Source: Pseudomonas brenneri (GTDB lineage Bacteria > Pseudomonadota > Gammaproteobacteria > Pseudomonadales > Pseudomonadaceae). From it: a DNA stretch of 64,000 bases. Numbering within the stretch: position 1 is the first letter of the stretch; every line of letters begins with the position of its first letter. Both the position numbers and the translations under genes were made by a program. The notes beneath the pieces are model-generated. The model saw only the letters and a list, made by a program, of their open reading frames with translations. It was not told where the DNA came from and did no database searches. Positions 36,242 through 45,465 of the stretch are shown here, piece after piece. Where the stretch lies: the NCBI RefSeq assembly GCF_007858285.1, contig NZ_VFIL01000004.1, positions 1-64,000 on the forward strand, written 5' to 3'.

Positions 36242-37195
36242 ATGCCCGCAACCGTTCTGGTCCTGGTTGAAACCATCAATGATTACCTGCCGATCATCGA
36301 GAGCAACGGCTTTCACGTGATCCTCGCCCCCACACCTGCTGAGCGCAGCCAGGCAATCAAGACCCATGGCGGACAGATCCAGGCCGTATTGACCCGTGGT
36401 CCGCTGGGCTTGTATGCCGAGGAAATCGCTGCCCTGCCCTTGTTGGAGATCATCTGTGTGATCGGTGCCGGCTATGAGCATGTCGACCTGCAAGCCGCCA
36501 GCAATCGGGGAATAGTGGTGACCAACGGCGCGGGCGTGAATGCGCCGTCGGTGGCAGACCACGCCATGGCACTGCTGCTGTCGATGGTGCGAGACATTCC
36601 CCGGGCAGACGCTGCCGTAAGGCGCAGCGAATGGCCCAAGGTCATGCGCCCGTCCCTGGCCGGCAAGCACCTGGGCATCCTGGGCCTTGGCGCGGTGGGC
36701 CTGGCGATCGCCAAGCGCGCAGCCCTGGGGTTTGACATGCAGATCAGCTATCACAGCCGCCAGCCCCGTAGCGATGTGGACTACACCTACTGCGCCACGC
36801 CGGTTGAACTGGCCCGTACCGCGGACTTCCTGGTCATCGCCACCCCCGGCGGCCCCGGCACCCGCCACCTGATCGACCGCCAAGCCCTGGACGCCCTTGG
36901 CCCCCATGGCTTTTTGGTGAACATCGCCCGTGGCAGCGTGATTGCCACCGCCGACCTGATCAGCGCCCTCGAACAACGGCGCATTGGCGGTGCGGCGCTG
37001 GATGTGTTCGACGATGAGCCCAGCGTACCCGACGCCCTCAAGCGCCTCTGCAACACCGTCCTCACCCCGCACGTAGCCGGTCTGTCGCCGGAAGCGGCCC
37101 ATGACACCGTGCAACGGGTGGCGGACAACCTGCTGGAGTACTTCGCCGGGCGCCCGGTCCTCACGCCGGTGGCCTTGCCTACGCCCGAAAAGTGA
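36242..37195 (+). CDS. D-isomer-specific 2-hydroxyacid dehydrogenase
   Basis: This 317-residue NAD(P)-dependent enzyme reduces 2-ketoacids to D-2-hydroxyacids or the reverse. It has the nucleotide-binding GILGLGAVGLAIAKRA in the middle, the catalytic arginine in LVNIARGSVI (substrate binding), the acidic residue in ALDVFDDEPSVP and the catalytic histidine in LTPHVAGLS. Its substrate is unknown; glyoxylate/hydroxypyruvate reductases have this layout. The ATG at 36242 has AGGA about ten bases upstream; a longer frame would overlap the small gene before it. Confidence 0.87.
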   Translation: MPATVLVLVETINDYLPIIESNGFHVILAPTPAERSQAIKTHGGQIQAVLTRGPLGLYAEEIAALPLLEIICVIGAGYEHVDLQAASNRGIVVTNGAGVNAPSVADHAMALLLSMVRDIPRADAAVRRSEWPKVMRPSLAGKHLGILGLGAVGLAIAKRAALGFDMQISYHSRQPRSDVDYTYCATPVELARTADFLVIATPGGPGTRHLIDRQALDALGPHGFLVNIARGSVIATADLISALEQRRIGGAALDVFDDEPSVPDALKRLCNTVLTPHVAGLSPEAAHDTVQRVADNLLEYFAGRPVLTPVALPTPEK

Positions 37196-37324
37196 CCGAT
37201 CAGGCACGCTGATTATCATCCAACACGCTAACCTATTAAGCCGTGCCAGCCTTGTGGCGGGTCGGCTGTGCGCATTAGATTAGCCAATAGTCCAAGGCCT
37301 CAAGAATAAGCAGAAGGGATAAGC

Positions 37325-38392
37325 ATGGCGCTCAATGACCAATCCACCCAGATCCGCCCCGGCGAAGAACTGGATGCCAGCCTCATCGACCCGTACCTCA
37401 AGGCCCATATCCCTGGCTTGAGTGGTAGCGCCAAAATCAGCCAGTTTCCTGGCGGCGCCTCCAACCTGACCTACCTGCTGGAGTACCCCGACCAGGAATT
37501 CGTCCTGCGGCGCCCGCCCTTTGGCCACAAGGCCAAGTCCGCCCATGACATGGGCCGCGAGTTTCGCATCCTCAATCAACTCAAGGATGGTTTCCCCTAC
37601 TGCCCCAAGGCCTACGTGCACTGCACCGACGAATCGGTGATCGGTGCCGAGTTCTATGTGATGGAGCGGGTCAAGGGCATCATCCTGCGCTCGGACCTGC
37701 CGCCGGAGCTGGGCCTGGACGCGGCGCGCACCGAGGCCTTGTGCAAGAGCTTTATCGACAAGTTCGTCGAACTGCACCAGGTCGACTACAACGCCTGCGG
37801 CCTGGCAGACCTGGGCAAGCCCGAGGGTTACGTGCAGCGCCAGATCCGTGGCTGGAGCGAGCGCTATGAAAAAGCCCTGACCCCCGACGCGCCGAAATGG
37901 GAGGCCGTGCGTGCCTGGCTCAATGACAAGATGCCGGCCGATCATCCGACCTCCAGCATCGTGCACAACGACTATCGCTTCGACAATGTAATCCTAGACC
38001 CGCACAACCCGATGCAAATCATCGGTGTGCTGGATTGGGAACTGACCACCCTGGGCGATCCCCTGATGGACCTGGGCAACAGCCTCGCCTACTGGATCGA
38101 AGCCGCAGACCCTGCGCCCGTGCAACTGATGCGCCGCCAACCGAGCAACGCTCCCGGCATGCTCACCCGCCGCCAGTTTGTCGATTATTACGCCGAGCGC
38201 TCAGGCATCCAGATCGACAATTTCGACTTCTACTACACCTACGGCCTGTTCCGCCTGGCCGGCATCGTGCAGCAGATCTACTACCGCTTCTTCCATGGCC
38301 AGACCCAGGACAAACGTTTTGCGCAGTTCATTCACATGAACAAATTACTGGAGCAGATGAGCCTGAATGTCATCGGCAAATCCGCCCTCTGA
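37325..38392 (+). CDS. Aminoglycoside phosphotransferase-like family protein (ACAD10/11 N-domain type)
   Basis: This 355-residue kinase-fold protein belongs to the APH family. FPGGASNLTYLLEYPDQEFVL and RRPPFGHKAKSAHDM cover the nucleotide-binding start, and the catalytic loop is SIVHNDYRFDNVILDP (Asp in HND). The metal-binding segment is IGVLDWELTTLGDP. Such proteins are commonly found next to acyl-CoA dehydrogenases or short-chain dehydrogenases, and mammalian ACAD10/11 fuse the same domain for breakdown of 4-hydroxy fatty acids. The next gene, an SDR, starts 21 bp downstream and is likely in the same unit, so a joint role in hydroxy-acid catabolism is plausible. It is not resistance to aminoglycosides. 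Confidence 0.85.
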   Translation: MALNDQSTQIRPGEELDASLIDPYLKAHIPGLSGSAKISQFPGGASNLTYLLEYPDQEFVLRRPPFGHKAKSAHDMGREFRILNQLKDGFPYCPKAYVHCTDESVIGAEFYVMERVKGIILRSDLPPELGLDAARTEALCKSFIDKFVELHQVDYNACGLADLGKPEGYVQRQIRGWSERYEKALTPDAPKWEAVRAWLNDKMPADHPTSSIVHNDYRFDNVILDPHNPMQIIGVLDWELTTLGDPLMDLGNSLAYWIEAADPAPVQLMRRQPSNAPGMLTRRQFVDYYAERSGIQIDNFDFYYTYGLFRLAGIVQQIYYRFFHGQTQDKRFAQFIHMNKLLEQMSLNVIGKSAL

Positions 38393-38413
38393 TAGCCCTC
38401 ACAAGGAACCACC

Positions 38414-39181
38414 ATGTCCAAGACCAACCTGTTTGACCTCGACGGCAAGATCGCTTTTGTCTCCGGCGCCAGCCGTGGCATCGGTGAAGCCATTGCCAAA
38501 CTGCTGGCCCAGCAAGGCGCTCATGTGATTGTCTCAAGCCGCAAGATCGATGGCTGCCAGCACGTGGCCGACGCCATCGTCGCCGCCGGCGGCAAGGCCA
38601 CGGCCATTGCCTGCCATATCGGCGAGATGGAGCAGATCACCGAGGTCTTCGCCGGCATCCGCCAGCAGTTCGGGCGCCTGGACATCCTGGTCAATAACGC
38701 CGCCACCAATCCGCAGTTCTGCAACGTGCTGGACACCGACTTGGGCGCGTTCCAGAAAACCGTTGACGTGAACATCCGTGGCTACTTCTTCATGTCGGTG
38801 GAAGCCGGCAAGCTGATGCGTGAAAACGGCGGCGGCAGCATCATCAACGTGGCCTCGATCAACGGTATTTCCCCAGGGCACTTCCAGGGCATCTACTCGG
38901 TGACCAAGGCCGCCGTGATCAACATGACCAAGGTCTTCGCCAAGGAGTGCGCGCCATTCGGCATCCGTTGCAACGCCCTGCTGCCGGGCCTGACCGACAC
39001 CAAGTTCGCCTCGGCGCTGGTCAAGAACGAATCGATCCTCAACATGGCCCTGGCGCAGATCCCGCTCAAGCGTGTGGCCGATCCGAGCGAGATGGCCGGC
39101 GCCGTGTTGTACCTGGCCAGCGATGCATCGACCTACACCACCGGCGTATCGCTGAATGTGGACGGTGGTTTCCTCTCCTGA
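38414..39181 (+). CDS. SDR family oxidoreductase
   Basis: This is a 255-residue classical short-chain dehydrogenase/reductase that uses NAD(P)H on a carbonyl or hydroxyl group. The cofactor motif is SGASRGIGEAIAKLLAQQGA (TGxxxGxG type), followed by the structural VNNAA, the catalytic serine in NVASINGISPGHF, and the Y-x-x-x-K pair in YSVTKAAVINMTK. GGFLS ends the protein. With the phosphotransferase-like gene just upstream it probably forms a two-gene unit, similar to hydroxy-fatty-acid catabolic pairs; the substrate is not known. It ends 13 bp from the convergent carboxymuconolactone decarboxylase-like gene. Confidence 0.87.
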   Translation: MSKTNLFDLDGKIAFVSGASRGIGEAIAKLLAQQGAHVIVSSRKIDGCQHVADAIVAAGGKATAIACHIGEMEQITEVFAGIRQQFGRLDILVNNAATNPQFCNVLDTDLGAFQKTVDVNIRGYFFMSVEAGKLMRENGGGSIINVASINGISPGHFQGIYSVTKAAVINMTKVFAKECAPFGIRCNALLPGLTDTKFASALVKNESILNMALAQIPLKRVADPSEMAGAVLYLASDASTYTTGVSLNVDGGFLS

Positions 39182-39194
39182 CCCACATTTTTGA

Positions 39195-39635
39195 TTAGGG
39201 GTTTGGCGGTTGCTTGCGAAAGCTCACCGCCAAGCGATTCCAGCCGCTGATGGCAGACACCGCCATGGTCAGGTCCACCAGCTCCTGCTCACTGAGCACC
39301 TCGCGCATCGACGCATACAGTTCATCCGGCACATTGGAGCTGGGCAGCAAGGCAATCGACTCACTCCAGGCCAGCGCGGCCTTTTCCCGCAGTGTAAAAA
39401 ACGGTGAATCCTGCCACACGCACAGGGCAAACAACCTGCGCTCACTTTCCCCATGTTGACGCGCAGCCGTCGAGTGCATGTCCGTGCAAAACCCACAGCG
39501 ATTGAGCTGTGACACACGGATCTTGATCAGTTCCAGCAACGGCTTTTCGATGGACAGATCAAAGATCGACGCCTCCAGCATCAGCATGCCCTTGAGCGCT
39601 TGAGGCGAGGCGGTGTAGTAATTGAGGCGTTCCAT
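39195..39635 (-). CDS. Carboxymuconolactone decarboxylase / AhpD-like protein
   Basis: This 146-residue protein has the CMD fold shared with the peroxidase partner AhpD. It contains CGFCTDMHS, giving a C-x-x-C pair and the following histidine expected for an AhpD-like thiol redox centre (about residues 44-51). The ATG at 39635 (MERLNYYTASPQALKG) is the family start; an earlier in-frame start at 39794 would run into the promoter of the next gene. It is divergent from a MocR-type regulator, so it is a likely target of that regulator. Confidence 0.85.
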   Translation of the reverse strand: MERLNYYTASPQALKGMLMLEASIFDLSIEKPLLELIKIRVSQLNRCGFCTDMHSTAARQHGESERRLFALCVWQDSPFFTLREKAALAWSESIALLPSSNVPDELYASMREVLSEQELVDLTMAVSAISGWNRLAVSFRKQPPNP

Positions 39636-39796
39636 TGGGCAATCTCGGGTGGCGAATGCGGTGACCATCCAGCCTAACGGCACCCTGCCACAAGCCCAAT
39701 AGCCAATCTGCAGGTTTAGCGGGAGGCCATCTTGACGATACCGGCACGCAGCACTTGCGAGTAACCTTGGCAGGATCGACCGCTTCGGGATCAAAC

Positions 39797-41230
39797 ATGG
39801 AACTGCACGTTGTCATCAACGGCCGCAAGGATCTGGCCGAACAGCTTTACCAACAATTGCGCGAGGCCATTGAGTCGGGGCGCCTGGCAGCCGGCGCGCA
39901 ATTGCCCCCCAGCCGCTTGCTGGCCGAGCAACTGGGGGTGTCGCGCAAGACCGTGTCCGACACCTACACCACGCTGACCTACGAAGGTTTGCTGATCGGC
40001 AAGACCGGGCGCGGGACCTTCGTCAACGCCCACGCGTTGCGTGCCAAACAGCTGCAAAGTGCCACGGACCTGGCCTGTGCCGCCAACCTCGCCAAGTGGC
40101 AGACACTGCCCTCCCCCATGCGCCATCCAACCCGCGATAGCACCCTGCGCTACGAATTCATCGGCGGGGCCACCACCCGCAGCCTGTTCCCCCAGGACGA
40201 GTGGCGACGCTGCACCCAGGACGCATTGCGCCGCGCCGCCCAGAACAGTGGCTTCTACAGCCAGCCCGAAGGCCTGCCCGCCTTGCGCAGTGCGATTGCC
40301 GGGCACGTTGCCTTTTCCCGAGGTGTGAACTGCCGGGACGACGACATTGTGGTGTGCAACGGCGCCCAACAGGCGCTGGACCTGATCGCCCGCGTGGTGC
40401 TGGAGCCGGGAACTATCGTCGCCATGGAAGACCCCGGCTACACCCCGGCGCGCCTACTGTTCGAAGCCATGGGCGCATCGGTTGCCTGCGTGCCGGTGGA
40501 CGAACAAGGAATTGAAGTGGCGTTGATTCCCGACGGCACGCGGCTGATCTACGTCACGCCATCGCACCAGTTCCCCCTCGGCATGCCAATGAGCCTGCCA
40601 CGGCGTGAAGCCCTTCTGGCGCGAGCCCTGGAGCTGGGTGCCATTGTGATCGAGGACGACTATGACAGTGACTTTCGCTACGAAGGCCGCCCCACCCACT
40701 CCCTGCAAAGCATGGACCAGTGGGGCATGGTCGCCTATGTCGGGACCTTCTCCAAAAGCCTGCTGCCGGAACTGCGCCTGGGCTATGCCGTACTGCCGCC
40801 GGTGATCCACGGCGCCGTCCTCAAGGCCAAGCAACTGACAGACCAGCACACCTCGACACTGGCGCAATGGGCACTGGCCAAGTTCATCAACGAAGGCTAT
40901 TTACTCAAGCACATCCGGCGCTGTCACACCGTGTACGCTTCTCGCCGCGAGCGCATCCTCAGCCGCCTGGCCGGCGACTTGTCACCCTGGTTCGACGTCG
41001 TGCCCAGCGTGGCAGGCTTCCATTTGGCGGCGCTGTGCAAGGTACCCGTCAACATTGCGCTGCTGATCGAGCTGGCGCGCCAGGTCGAAGTCGGGCTGTA
41101 TCCGCTGGATGTATTTTTTCATCAGACACCGGTGCGCAGTGGCCTGATCATTGGTTTTGGCGCCATCGAGACCCTGGATATCGACCCTTCGCTGGACAAG
41201 GTCCGCACGATCTTGCAGCAGATTGGCTGA
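39797..41230 (+). CDS. MocR/PdxR-type GntR regulator with aminotransferase domain
   Basis: This 477-residue transcription factor fuses an N-terminal GntR winged helix (QLPPSRLLAEQLGVSRKTVS) to a C-terminal type I aminotransferase-like domain that binds PLP. The PLP lysine is in GTFSKSLLPELRLGY (about residue 310), and IEDDYDSDFRYEGRP carries the PLP-contacting aspartate. Such proteins act as PLP- or amine-sensing activators, for example PdxR, GabR and TauR. The divergent CMD-like gene 160 bp away is the natural candidate target. The ATG at 39797 is used in place of a longer frame. Confidence 0.88.
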   Translation: MELHVVINGRKDLAEQLYQQLREAIESGRLAAGAQLPPSRLLAEQLGVSRKTVSDTYTTLTYEGLLIGKTGRGTFVNAHALRAKQLQSATDLACAANLAKWQTLPSPMRHPTRDSTLRYEFIGGATTRSLFPQDEWRRCTQDALRRAAQNSGFYSQPEGLPALRSAIAGHVAFSRGVNCRDDDIVVCNGAQQALDLIARVVLEPGTIVAMEDPGYTPARLLFEAMGASVACVPVDEQGIEVALIPDGTRLIYVTPSHQFPLGMPMSLPRREALLARALELGAIVIEDDYDSDFRYEGRPTHSLQSMDQWGMVAYVGTFSKSLLPELRLGYAVLPPVIHGAVLKAKQLTDQHTSTLAQWALAKFINEGYLLKHIRRCHTVYASRRERILSRLAGDLSPWFDVVPSVAGFHLAALCKVPVNIALLIELARQVEVGLYPLDVFFHQTPVRSGLIIGFGAIETLDIDPSLDKVRTILQQIG

Positions 41231-41313
41231 GGGTTTTTCCGGCCGATTGGCTATAGGTACGCCACGCTGCCGGGCGTAGGGTTAAGGGGTCTGGAATTAC
41301 TGGAAACCTCACC

Positions 41314-41721
41314 ATGAAAACCCTGCTCGGCACCACCCTTCTATTGGCTTCGTTAAACGTCTTCGCCCACGAACCGGTCTACAACCAGGAATCGATCAAG
41401 GTGCTGCAAGAGCACGCCCTGAGCAACGTGCCAGGCAAGAAAACCATCATGCTGACCGTGGACTATGCGCCGGGCCAGGCCACCGTCCCTCACAGCCACA
41501 CCGGCACCGCCGTGGCCTACGTGCTCGAAGGTGAAATCACCTCGCGGGTCAACGATGAGAAAGCCATTACCTACAAGGTCGGGCAGTCGTTCTACGAACC
41601 GGCCGGCTCGCGCCACTTCGAATCCAGCAATGCCAGCCAGACCCAGCCGGCCAAGTTGCTGGTGGTGATGGTTCTGGATGATAAGGCTGAGGTACTGACG
41701 CCCCTGCCAGCGCAGAACTAA
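41314..41721 (+). CDS. Secreted single-domain cupin protein
   Basis: This 135-residue protein has a signal peptide (residues 1-18, cut after VFA) and one cupin beta-barrel. The metal-binding motif is visible as PHSHTGTAVAYVLEGEI and, in the second half, GQSFYEPAGSRHFESS, giving three histidines and a glutamate. Secreted cupins of this sort have no single function. It is preceded by the MocR gene and overlaps the 3' end of tag, which is convergent, by four bases. Confidence 0.8.
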   Translation: MKTLLGTTLLLASLNVFAHEPVYNQESIKVLQEHALSNVPGKKTIMLTVDYAPGQATVPHSHTGTAVAYVLEGEITSRVNDEKAITYKVGQSFYEPAGSRHFESSNASQTQPAKLLVVMVLDDKAEVLTPLPAQN

Positions 41722-42353
41722 AGTTCAGGGCGCCTGAACTGGCGCCGCAGATCTTCGATCGGCTGCCGGCAGGCGCAGCCCTCCAAGTGGTCATTGACCA
41801 TGCCCATCGCCTGCATGAACGCATACATCGTCGTCGGTCCCACGAATGTCCAGCCACGCTTTTTCAAGGCCTTGGACAAACGCACCGACGCCGGCGACGT
41901 CGGATTGCCCGTCCAATAAGCCAGGTCCACCAACGCCGGACGCTCCTCGGTGCCCGGCTCGAACGCCCATAGCCAGGCGGCCAGCGACCCGCTTTCATCC
42001 ACCAGCTCACAGGCCCTGCGCGCGTTATTGATGGTCGAGACAATTTTCGCCCGATTGCGCACGATGCCAGGATCAGCCATCAAGCGCTCAACATCCCGCT
42101 CGGTGTACAGCGCCACGCGACGAAAATCAAAGCCCTCGAACGCCCGGCGAAAGTGCTCGCGCTTACGCAGGATGGTGATCCACGCCATACCGGCCTGGAA
42201 GCCTTCCAGGCAGATCTTCTCGTACAACGCAATGTCATCGGCAACCGGCACGCCCCACTCGTGATCGTGATAATCAGGGTATTGGGCGGCGGCCGTGCGC
42301 CATGTACAACGGGTCAGTCCCGTTTCATCCGTCGTCAGTCCGGGCTTATCCAT
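41718..42353 (-). CDS. tag: DNA-3-methyladenine glycosylase I
   Basis: Tag removes 3-methyladenine from alkylated DNA, starting base excision repair. The 211 residues include RCTWRTAAAQYPDYHDHEWG with the N-terminal Cys of the zinc site, the family stretch YEKICLEGFQAGMAWITILRKRE with the catalytic glutamate, and WTFVGPTTMYAFMQAMGMVNDH. The C-terminal HLEGCAC supplies the remaining zinc ligands. Length and order are normal. It is a lone gene, convergent with the cupin gene, with a 232-bp gap to the next gene. Confidence 0.93.
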   Translation of the reverse strand: MDKPGLTTDETGLTRCTWRTAAAQYPDYHDHEWGVPVADDIALYEKICLEGFQAGMAWITILRKREHFRRAFEGFDFRRVALYTERDVERLMADPGIVRNRAKIVSTINNARRACELVDESGSLAAWLWAFEPGTEERPALVDLAYWTGNPTSPASVRLSKALKKRGWTFVGPTTMYAFMQAMGMVNDHLEGCACRQPIEDLRRQFRRPEL

Positions 42354-42585
42354 TTATCACCTCAACGGCCAAGCGAGAGATGATAAGCGAAAAAAATTCC
42401 AGGCGACCAACCGCTCAAGCATCACGCTTACCGAGCAACTGGTCAGACCGGAGACTCTAAACACCCCACTCCCCCCTTGTAGTTTGCAAAAAACCCAGCG
42501 TAGACTGGCCACGCACTGGACTTACCGGTCAGACCACAACAATTAAGCCCTGGACCCACCAGGGCACCGAATAGAGATCCTTCCC

Positions 42586-43896
42586 ATGCTCAGATGGTGC
42601 TCGCGTTCGATTTTCCTGCAAGTCGTCATAGGCCTGATGCTCGGCATCGCTTGCGGCTTGGCCCTTCCCGAATTTTCCGCACAACTCAAACCCCTGGGTG
42701 ACGGCTTTATCAAGCTGATCAAGATGCTGATTGGCCTGATCGTCTTCTGCGTGGTGGTCAGCGGTATTTCCGGTGCCGGCGACCTGAAAAAGGTCGGGCG
42801 CATTGGCCTCAAGTCGGTGATCTACTTTGAGGTGCTGACCACCATCGCGCTGGTGCTGGGCTTGATCCTGGCCTTCAGCACCGGGATCGGCAGTGGCGCC
42901 AACATCCACCTGGAACAGCTGTCTTCAGCAGGTCTCAATGAACTGGCGGATCGCGGCCAGCACATCAAGGGCACCAGCCAGTTCCTGATGGACCTGATCC
43001 CCAACTCGGTGATCGGCGCCTTTGCTGACAACAACGTATTGCAGGTGCTGTTGTTCTCGGTGCTATTTGGCAGCGCCCTGAACCTGGTGGGTGAAGCGGC
43101 CTCGGGCATTTCACGTCTGATCAACGAGTTGAGCCATGTGATCTTCCGCATCATGGGCATGATCGTGCGCCTGGCGCCGATTGGTGTATTCGGCGCCATC
43201 GCCTTTACCACCAGCACTTACGGCCTGGACTCGCTGCAACACCTGGGCAGCCTGGTGGGTTTGTTCTACCTGACGTGCATGGCGTTCGTCGCCATAATCC
43301 TCGGCGCCGTGATGCGCTTCTCGGGCCTGCGCATGCTGCCACTGCTCAAGTACCTGCGCGAAGAACTGCTGATCGTGATGGGCACCGCCTCCTCCGACGC
43401 GGTGCTGCCACAGATCATGCGTAAACTGGAGCATTTGGGCATTGGCAGCTCCACGGTCGGCCTGGTGATCCCAACCGGTTACTCGTTCAACCTCGACGGT
43501 TTCTCGATCTACCTGACCCTGGCCATTGTGTTTATTGCCAACGCCACCGGTACACCGCTGTCGATGACCGACCTGCTGACAATCTTGCTGGTATCGCTGA
43601 TCACCTCCAAGGGCGCCCACGGCATCCCGGGCTCGGCCCTGGTGATTCTGGCCGCGACCCTGACCGCCATTCCCGCGATCCCGGTGGTAGGCCTGGTGCT
43701 GGTGCTGGCGGTGGACTGGTTCATGGGGATTGGCCGGGCGCTGACCAACCTGATCGGCAACTGCGTGGCCACCGTGGCTATTGCACGCTGGGAAAAAGAC
43801 ATTGATATCCAACGGGCCAACAAGGTGCTCGATGGGCAACAAGGGTATGCGTTCCAGGCCAAGAAGCCGGTGTTGCCGGCCCATCAGGAGTTCTGA
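42586..43896 (+). CDS. dctA: Dicarboxylate/cation symporter, DctA family
   Basis: This is a 436-residue inner-membrane symporter of the DAACS family that takes up C4-dicarboxylates such as succinate, fumarate and malate with protons or sodium. Hallmarks are DLIPNSVIGAFADNNVLQVL, the re-entrant loop with the serine-rich GTASSDAVLPQIM, the substrate site in GLVIPTGYSFNLDG, and TSKGAHGIPGSALVILAATL. The DctA assignment is by overall resemblance; other substrates occur in the family. Two GntR regulators follow on the same strand, and a REP element separates them from this gene. Confidence 0.85.
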   Translation: MLRWCSRSIFLQVVIGLMLGIACGLALPEFSAQLKPLGDGFIKLIKMLIGLIVFCVVVSGISGAGDLKKVGRIGLKSVIYFEVLTTIALVLGLILAFSTGIGSGANIHLEQLSSAGLNELADRGQHIKGTSQFLMDLIPNSVIGAFADNNVLQVLLFSVLFGSALNLVGEAASGISRLINELSHVIFRIMGMIVRLAPIGVFGAIAFTTSTYGLDSLQHLGSLVGLFYLTCMAFVAIILGAVMRFSGLRMLPLLKYLREELLIVMGTASSDAVLPQIMRKLEHLGIGSSTVGLVIPTGYSFNLDGFSIYLTLAIVFIANATGTPLSMTDLLTILLVSLITSKGAHGIPGSALVILAATLTAIPAIPVVGLVLVLAVDWFMGIGRALTNLIGNCVATVAIARWEKDIDIQRANKVLDGQQGYAFQAKKPVLPAHQEF

Positions 43897-43910
43897 ACCT
43901 TCCCCATACA

Positions 43911-44012
43911 CTGTAGGAGCGAGCTTGCTCGCGAAAAACTTCAAGGCACCGCGCGCCCCCAGTCTGCCCGCGTTATCGTTGACGACCTTCGCGAGCAAGC
44001 TCGCACCTACAG
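43911..44012. repeat. REP/BIME palindrome after dctA
   Basis: CTGTAGGAGCGAGCTTGCTC and an inverse copy flank an inner part containing CGCGTTATCGTTGACGACC and ACTTCAAGGCACCGCG. The inner part reappears, inverted, in the element at 54151-54266, so the two are copies of one BIME type. Confidence 0.85.
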
Positions 44013-44046
44013 TTGAAGGGTTATTTAAATTCAAGGAGCCCACGAC

Positions 44047-44748
44047 GTGATCAGCACCTCAACCGTCGTCAATTCAGTCGTAGAAAAACTGCGCGCCGCC
44101 CTGGCCCGAGGCCAATGGCGGCGTGGCGAAATGCTGCCCGGCCAGCGCGAACTGGCCGAACAAATGGGCATCAGCCGCCCCAGCCTGCGTGAAGCAGTGA
44201 TCGTGCTGGAAACCCTCGGCCTGGTACGTTCGATGCCCGGCAAAGGCGTGGTTGTGCTGGAAACCAGCGTCAACGACCCCCAGTCCCATGACGCTGTGGC
44301 CGACGCCAGCCTCGCCGACATCCTGCAACTGCGCTACACCCTGGAGCCGTTTATCGTCGGCTTGGTGGCCCAGTCCATCACCAGCAAGGAAATCGGCCAA
44401 CTGCGCCTGACCCTGATGGACATGCGCGAAGCCCTCGACGCCAACGACAGCGAGGCGGGAATGAACGCCTACATCGCGTTCCACGAAGAACTGTTCGCCC
44501 TGACCTCCAACCCGATCTTCCAGAATGTGGTGCAGCAGACCAGCAACGCCCTCAAGCAAAGCGCCCAGGTGCTGCGCAACTCCCCCGAGCACCTGGCCGA
44601 ACGCCTGCAGGAAAACGATGCGGTCGTGCGCGCCATCCGCAATAAAAACAGTGCCCTGGCCAGTGCCGAAATGCGCCGCCATATCCTCAACGAAGGCCAG
44701 CGCATGGGCGTTGCCCTGAACATTCCTGACGATCATCTCGGCAACTGA
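44047..44748 (+). CDS. GntR/FadR-family transcriptional regulator (FCD domain)
   Basis: This 233-residue regulator has an N-terminal winged helix (LPGQRELAEQMGISRPSLRE and AVIVLETLGLV) and a C-terminal FCD effector domain with helices carrying the metal-binding pattern (RYTLEP, AFHEEL, MRRHILNEG). The start is GTG at 44047. It lies 16 bp upstream of a second GntR gene and 150 bp downstream of dctA. Control of the dicarboxylate transporter or of linked catabolic genes is a reasonable inference. The ligand is unknown. Confidence 0.85.
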   Translation: MISTSTVVNSVVEKLRAALARGQWRRGEMLPGQRELAEQMGISRPSLREAVIVLETLGLVRSMPGKGVVVLETSVNDPQSHDAVADASLADILQLRYTLEPFIVGLVAQSITSKEIGQLRLTLMDMREALDANDSEAGMNAYIAFHEELFALTSNPIFQNVVQQTSNALKQSAQVLRNSPEHLAERLQENDAVVRAIRNKNSALASAEMRRHILNEGQRMGVALNIPDDHLGN

Positions 44749-44763
44749 CTCCGGAGACTGGCC

Positions 44764-45465
44764 ATGAACGCTCACGCCCTGCTACGCAACATCGCTGTCA
44801 CCGCCCCGCCCAGCATGTGCCTGGTGGCCGGTAAAAAGCGCTCGGCGCAGGACATCTACCCACAACTGTTCGATGCCATTCTGGAGCAACGCATCGTGCC
44901 GACCAGTCGCTTTACCGAAGAAAGCCTGGCACACAGTTTTGGCGTCAGCCGCAGCGCAATTCGTCGAGTCCTGGCACGCCTGGCCGATCAGCAAGTAATC
45001 ATCCTTCGCCCCAATTTGCGCGCCCAAGTGGCGGCACCGGATACCCACCACATGCAGCAAGTCCTGCAAGCACGGCGGTTAATGGAGGTGACGGTGGTCC
45101 ACCTGGCTTGCGCCCAGGCAAAACCCGCTCAGATATCCCAATTGCGCGAGCTGATCGCACAGCAGGACGAATGCACCGAGCGGCGCCAGTATGGGTCGGC
45201 GATTCGACTGTCGGGGGAGTTTCACCTGCATCTGGCAACAATTGCAGGAAATCGACCGTTGGCACATTTCCTCAATAGCCTGGTGCCGCTGACATCGTTG
45301 TTCGTTGCCCGACACGACGCACAGGCCTACAGCGATAGTGCAGGCCAGGCACAGATGGCCATTGTTGAAGCACTAGGGAGCGCTGATGCGACAATCGCCG
45401 CTGCACGGATGACCCAACACCTGGAACATCTCCAGCACCGTTTGGGCCAGCCCGATCGAGGCTAA
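44764..45465 (+). CDS. GntR-family transcriptional regulator (FCD domain), second
   Basis: This 233-residue GntR-type regulator has the DNA-binding SFGVSRSAIRRVLARLADQQ and, after it, a shorter, more divergent effector domain (LMEVTVVHLACAQAK, LSGEFHLHLATIAG, ARMTQHLEHLQ) of the FCD type. The ATG at 44764 lies 15 bp after the stop of the first GntR gene, with GGAG upstream, so the two are very likely co-transcribed. Tandem regulators of the same family are unusual; they may respond to different ligands. Confidence 0.83.
   Translation: MNAHALLRNIAVTAPPSMCLVAGKKRSAQDIYPQLFDAILEQRIVPTSRFTEESLAHSFGVSRSAIRRVLARLADQQVIILRPNLRAQVAAPDTHHMQQVLQARRLMEVTVVHLACAQAKPAQISQLRELIAQQDECTERRQYGSAIRLSGEFHLHLATIAGNRPLAHFLNSLVPLTSLFVARHDAQAYSDSAGQAQMAIVEALGSADATIAAARMTQHLEHLQHRLGQPDRG

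Noticed and set aside
37325..38392. Aminoglycoside resistance gene
   Set aside because: The kinase fold is shared, but the sequence fits the ACAD10/11-like housekeeping branch and it is paired with an SDR gene, not with resistance genes.
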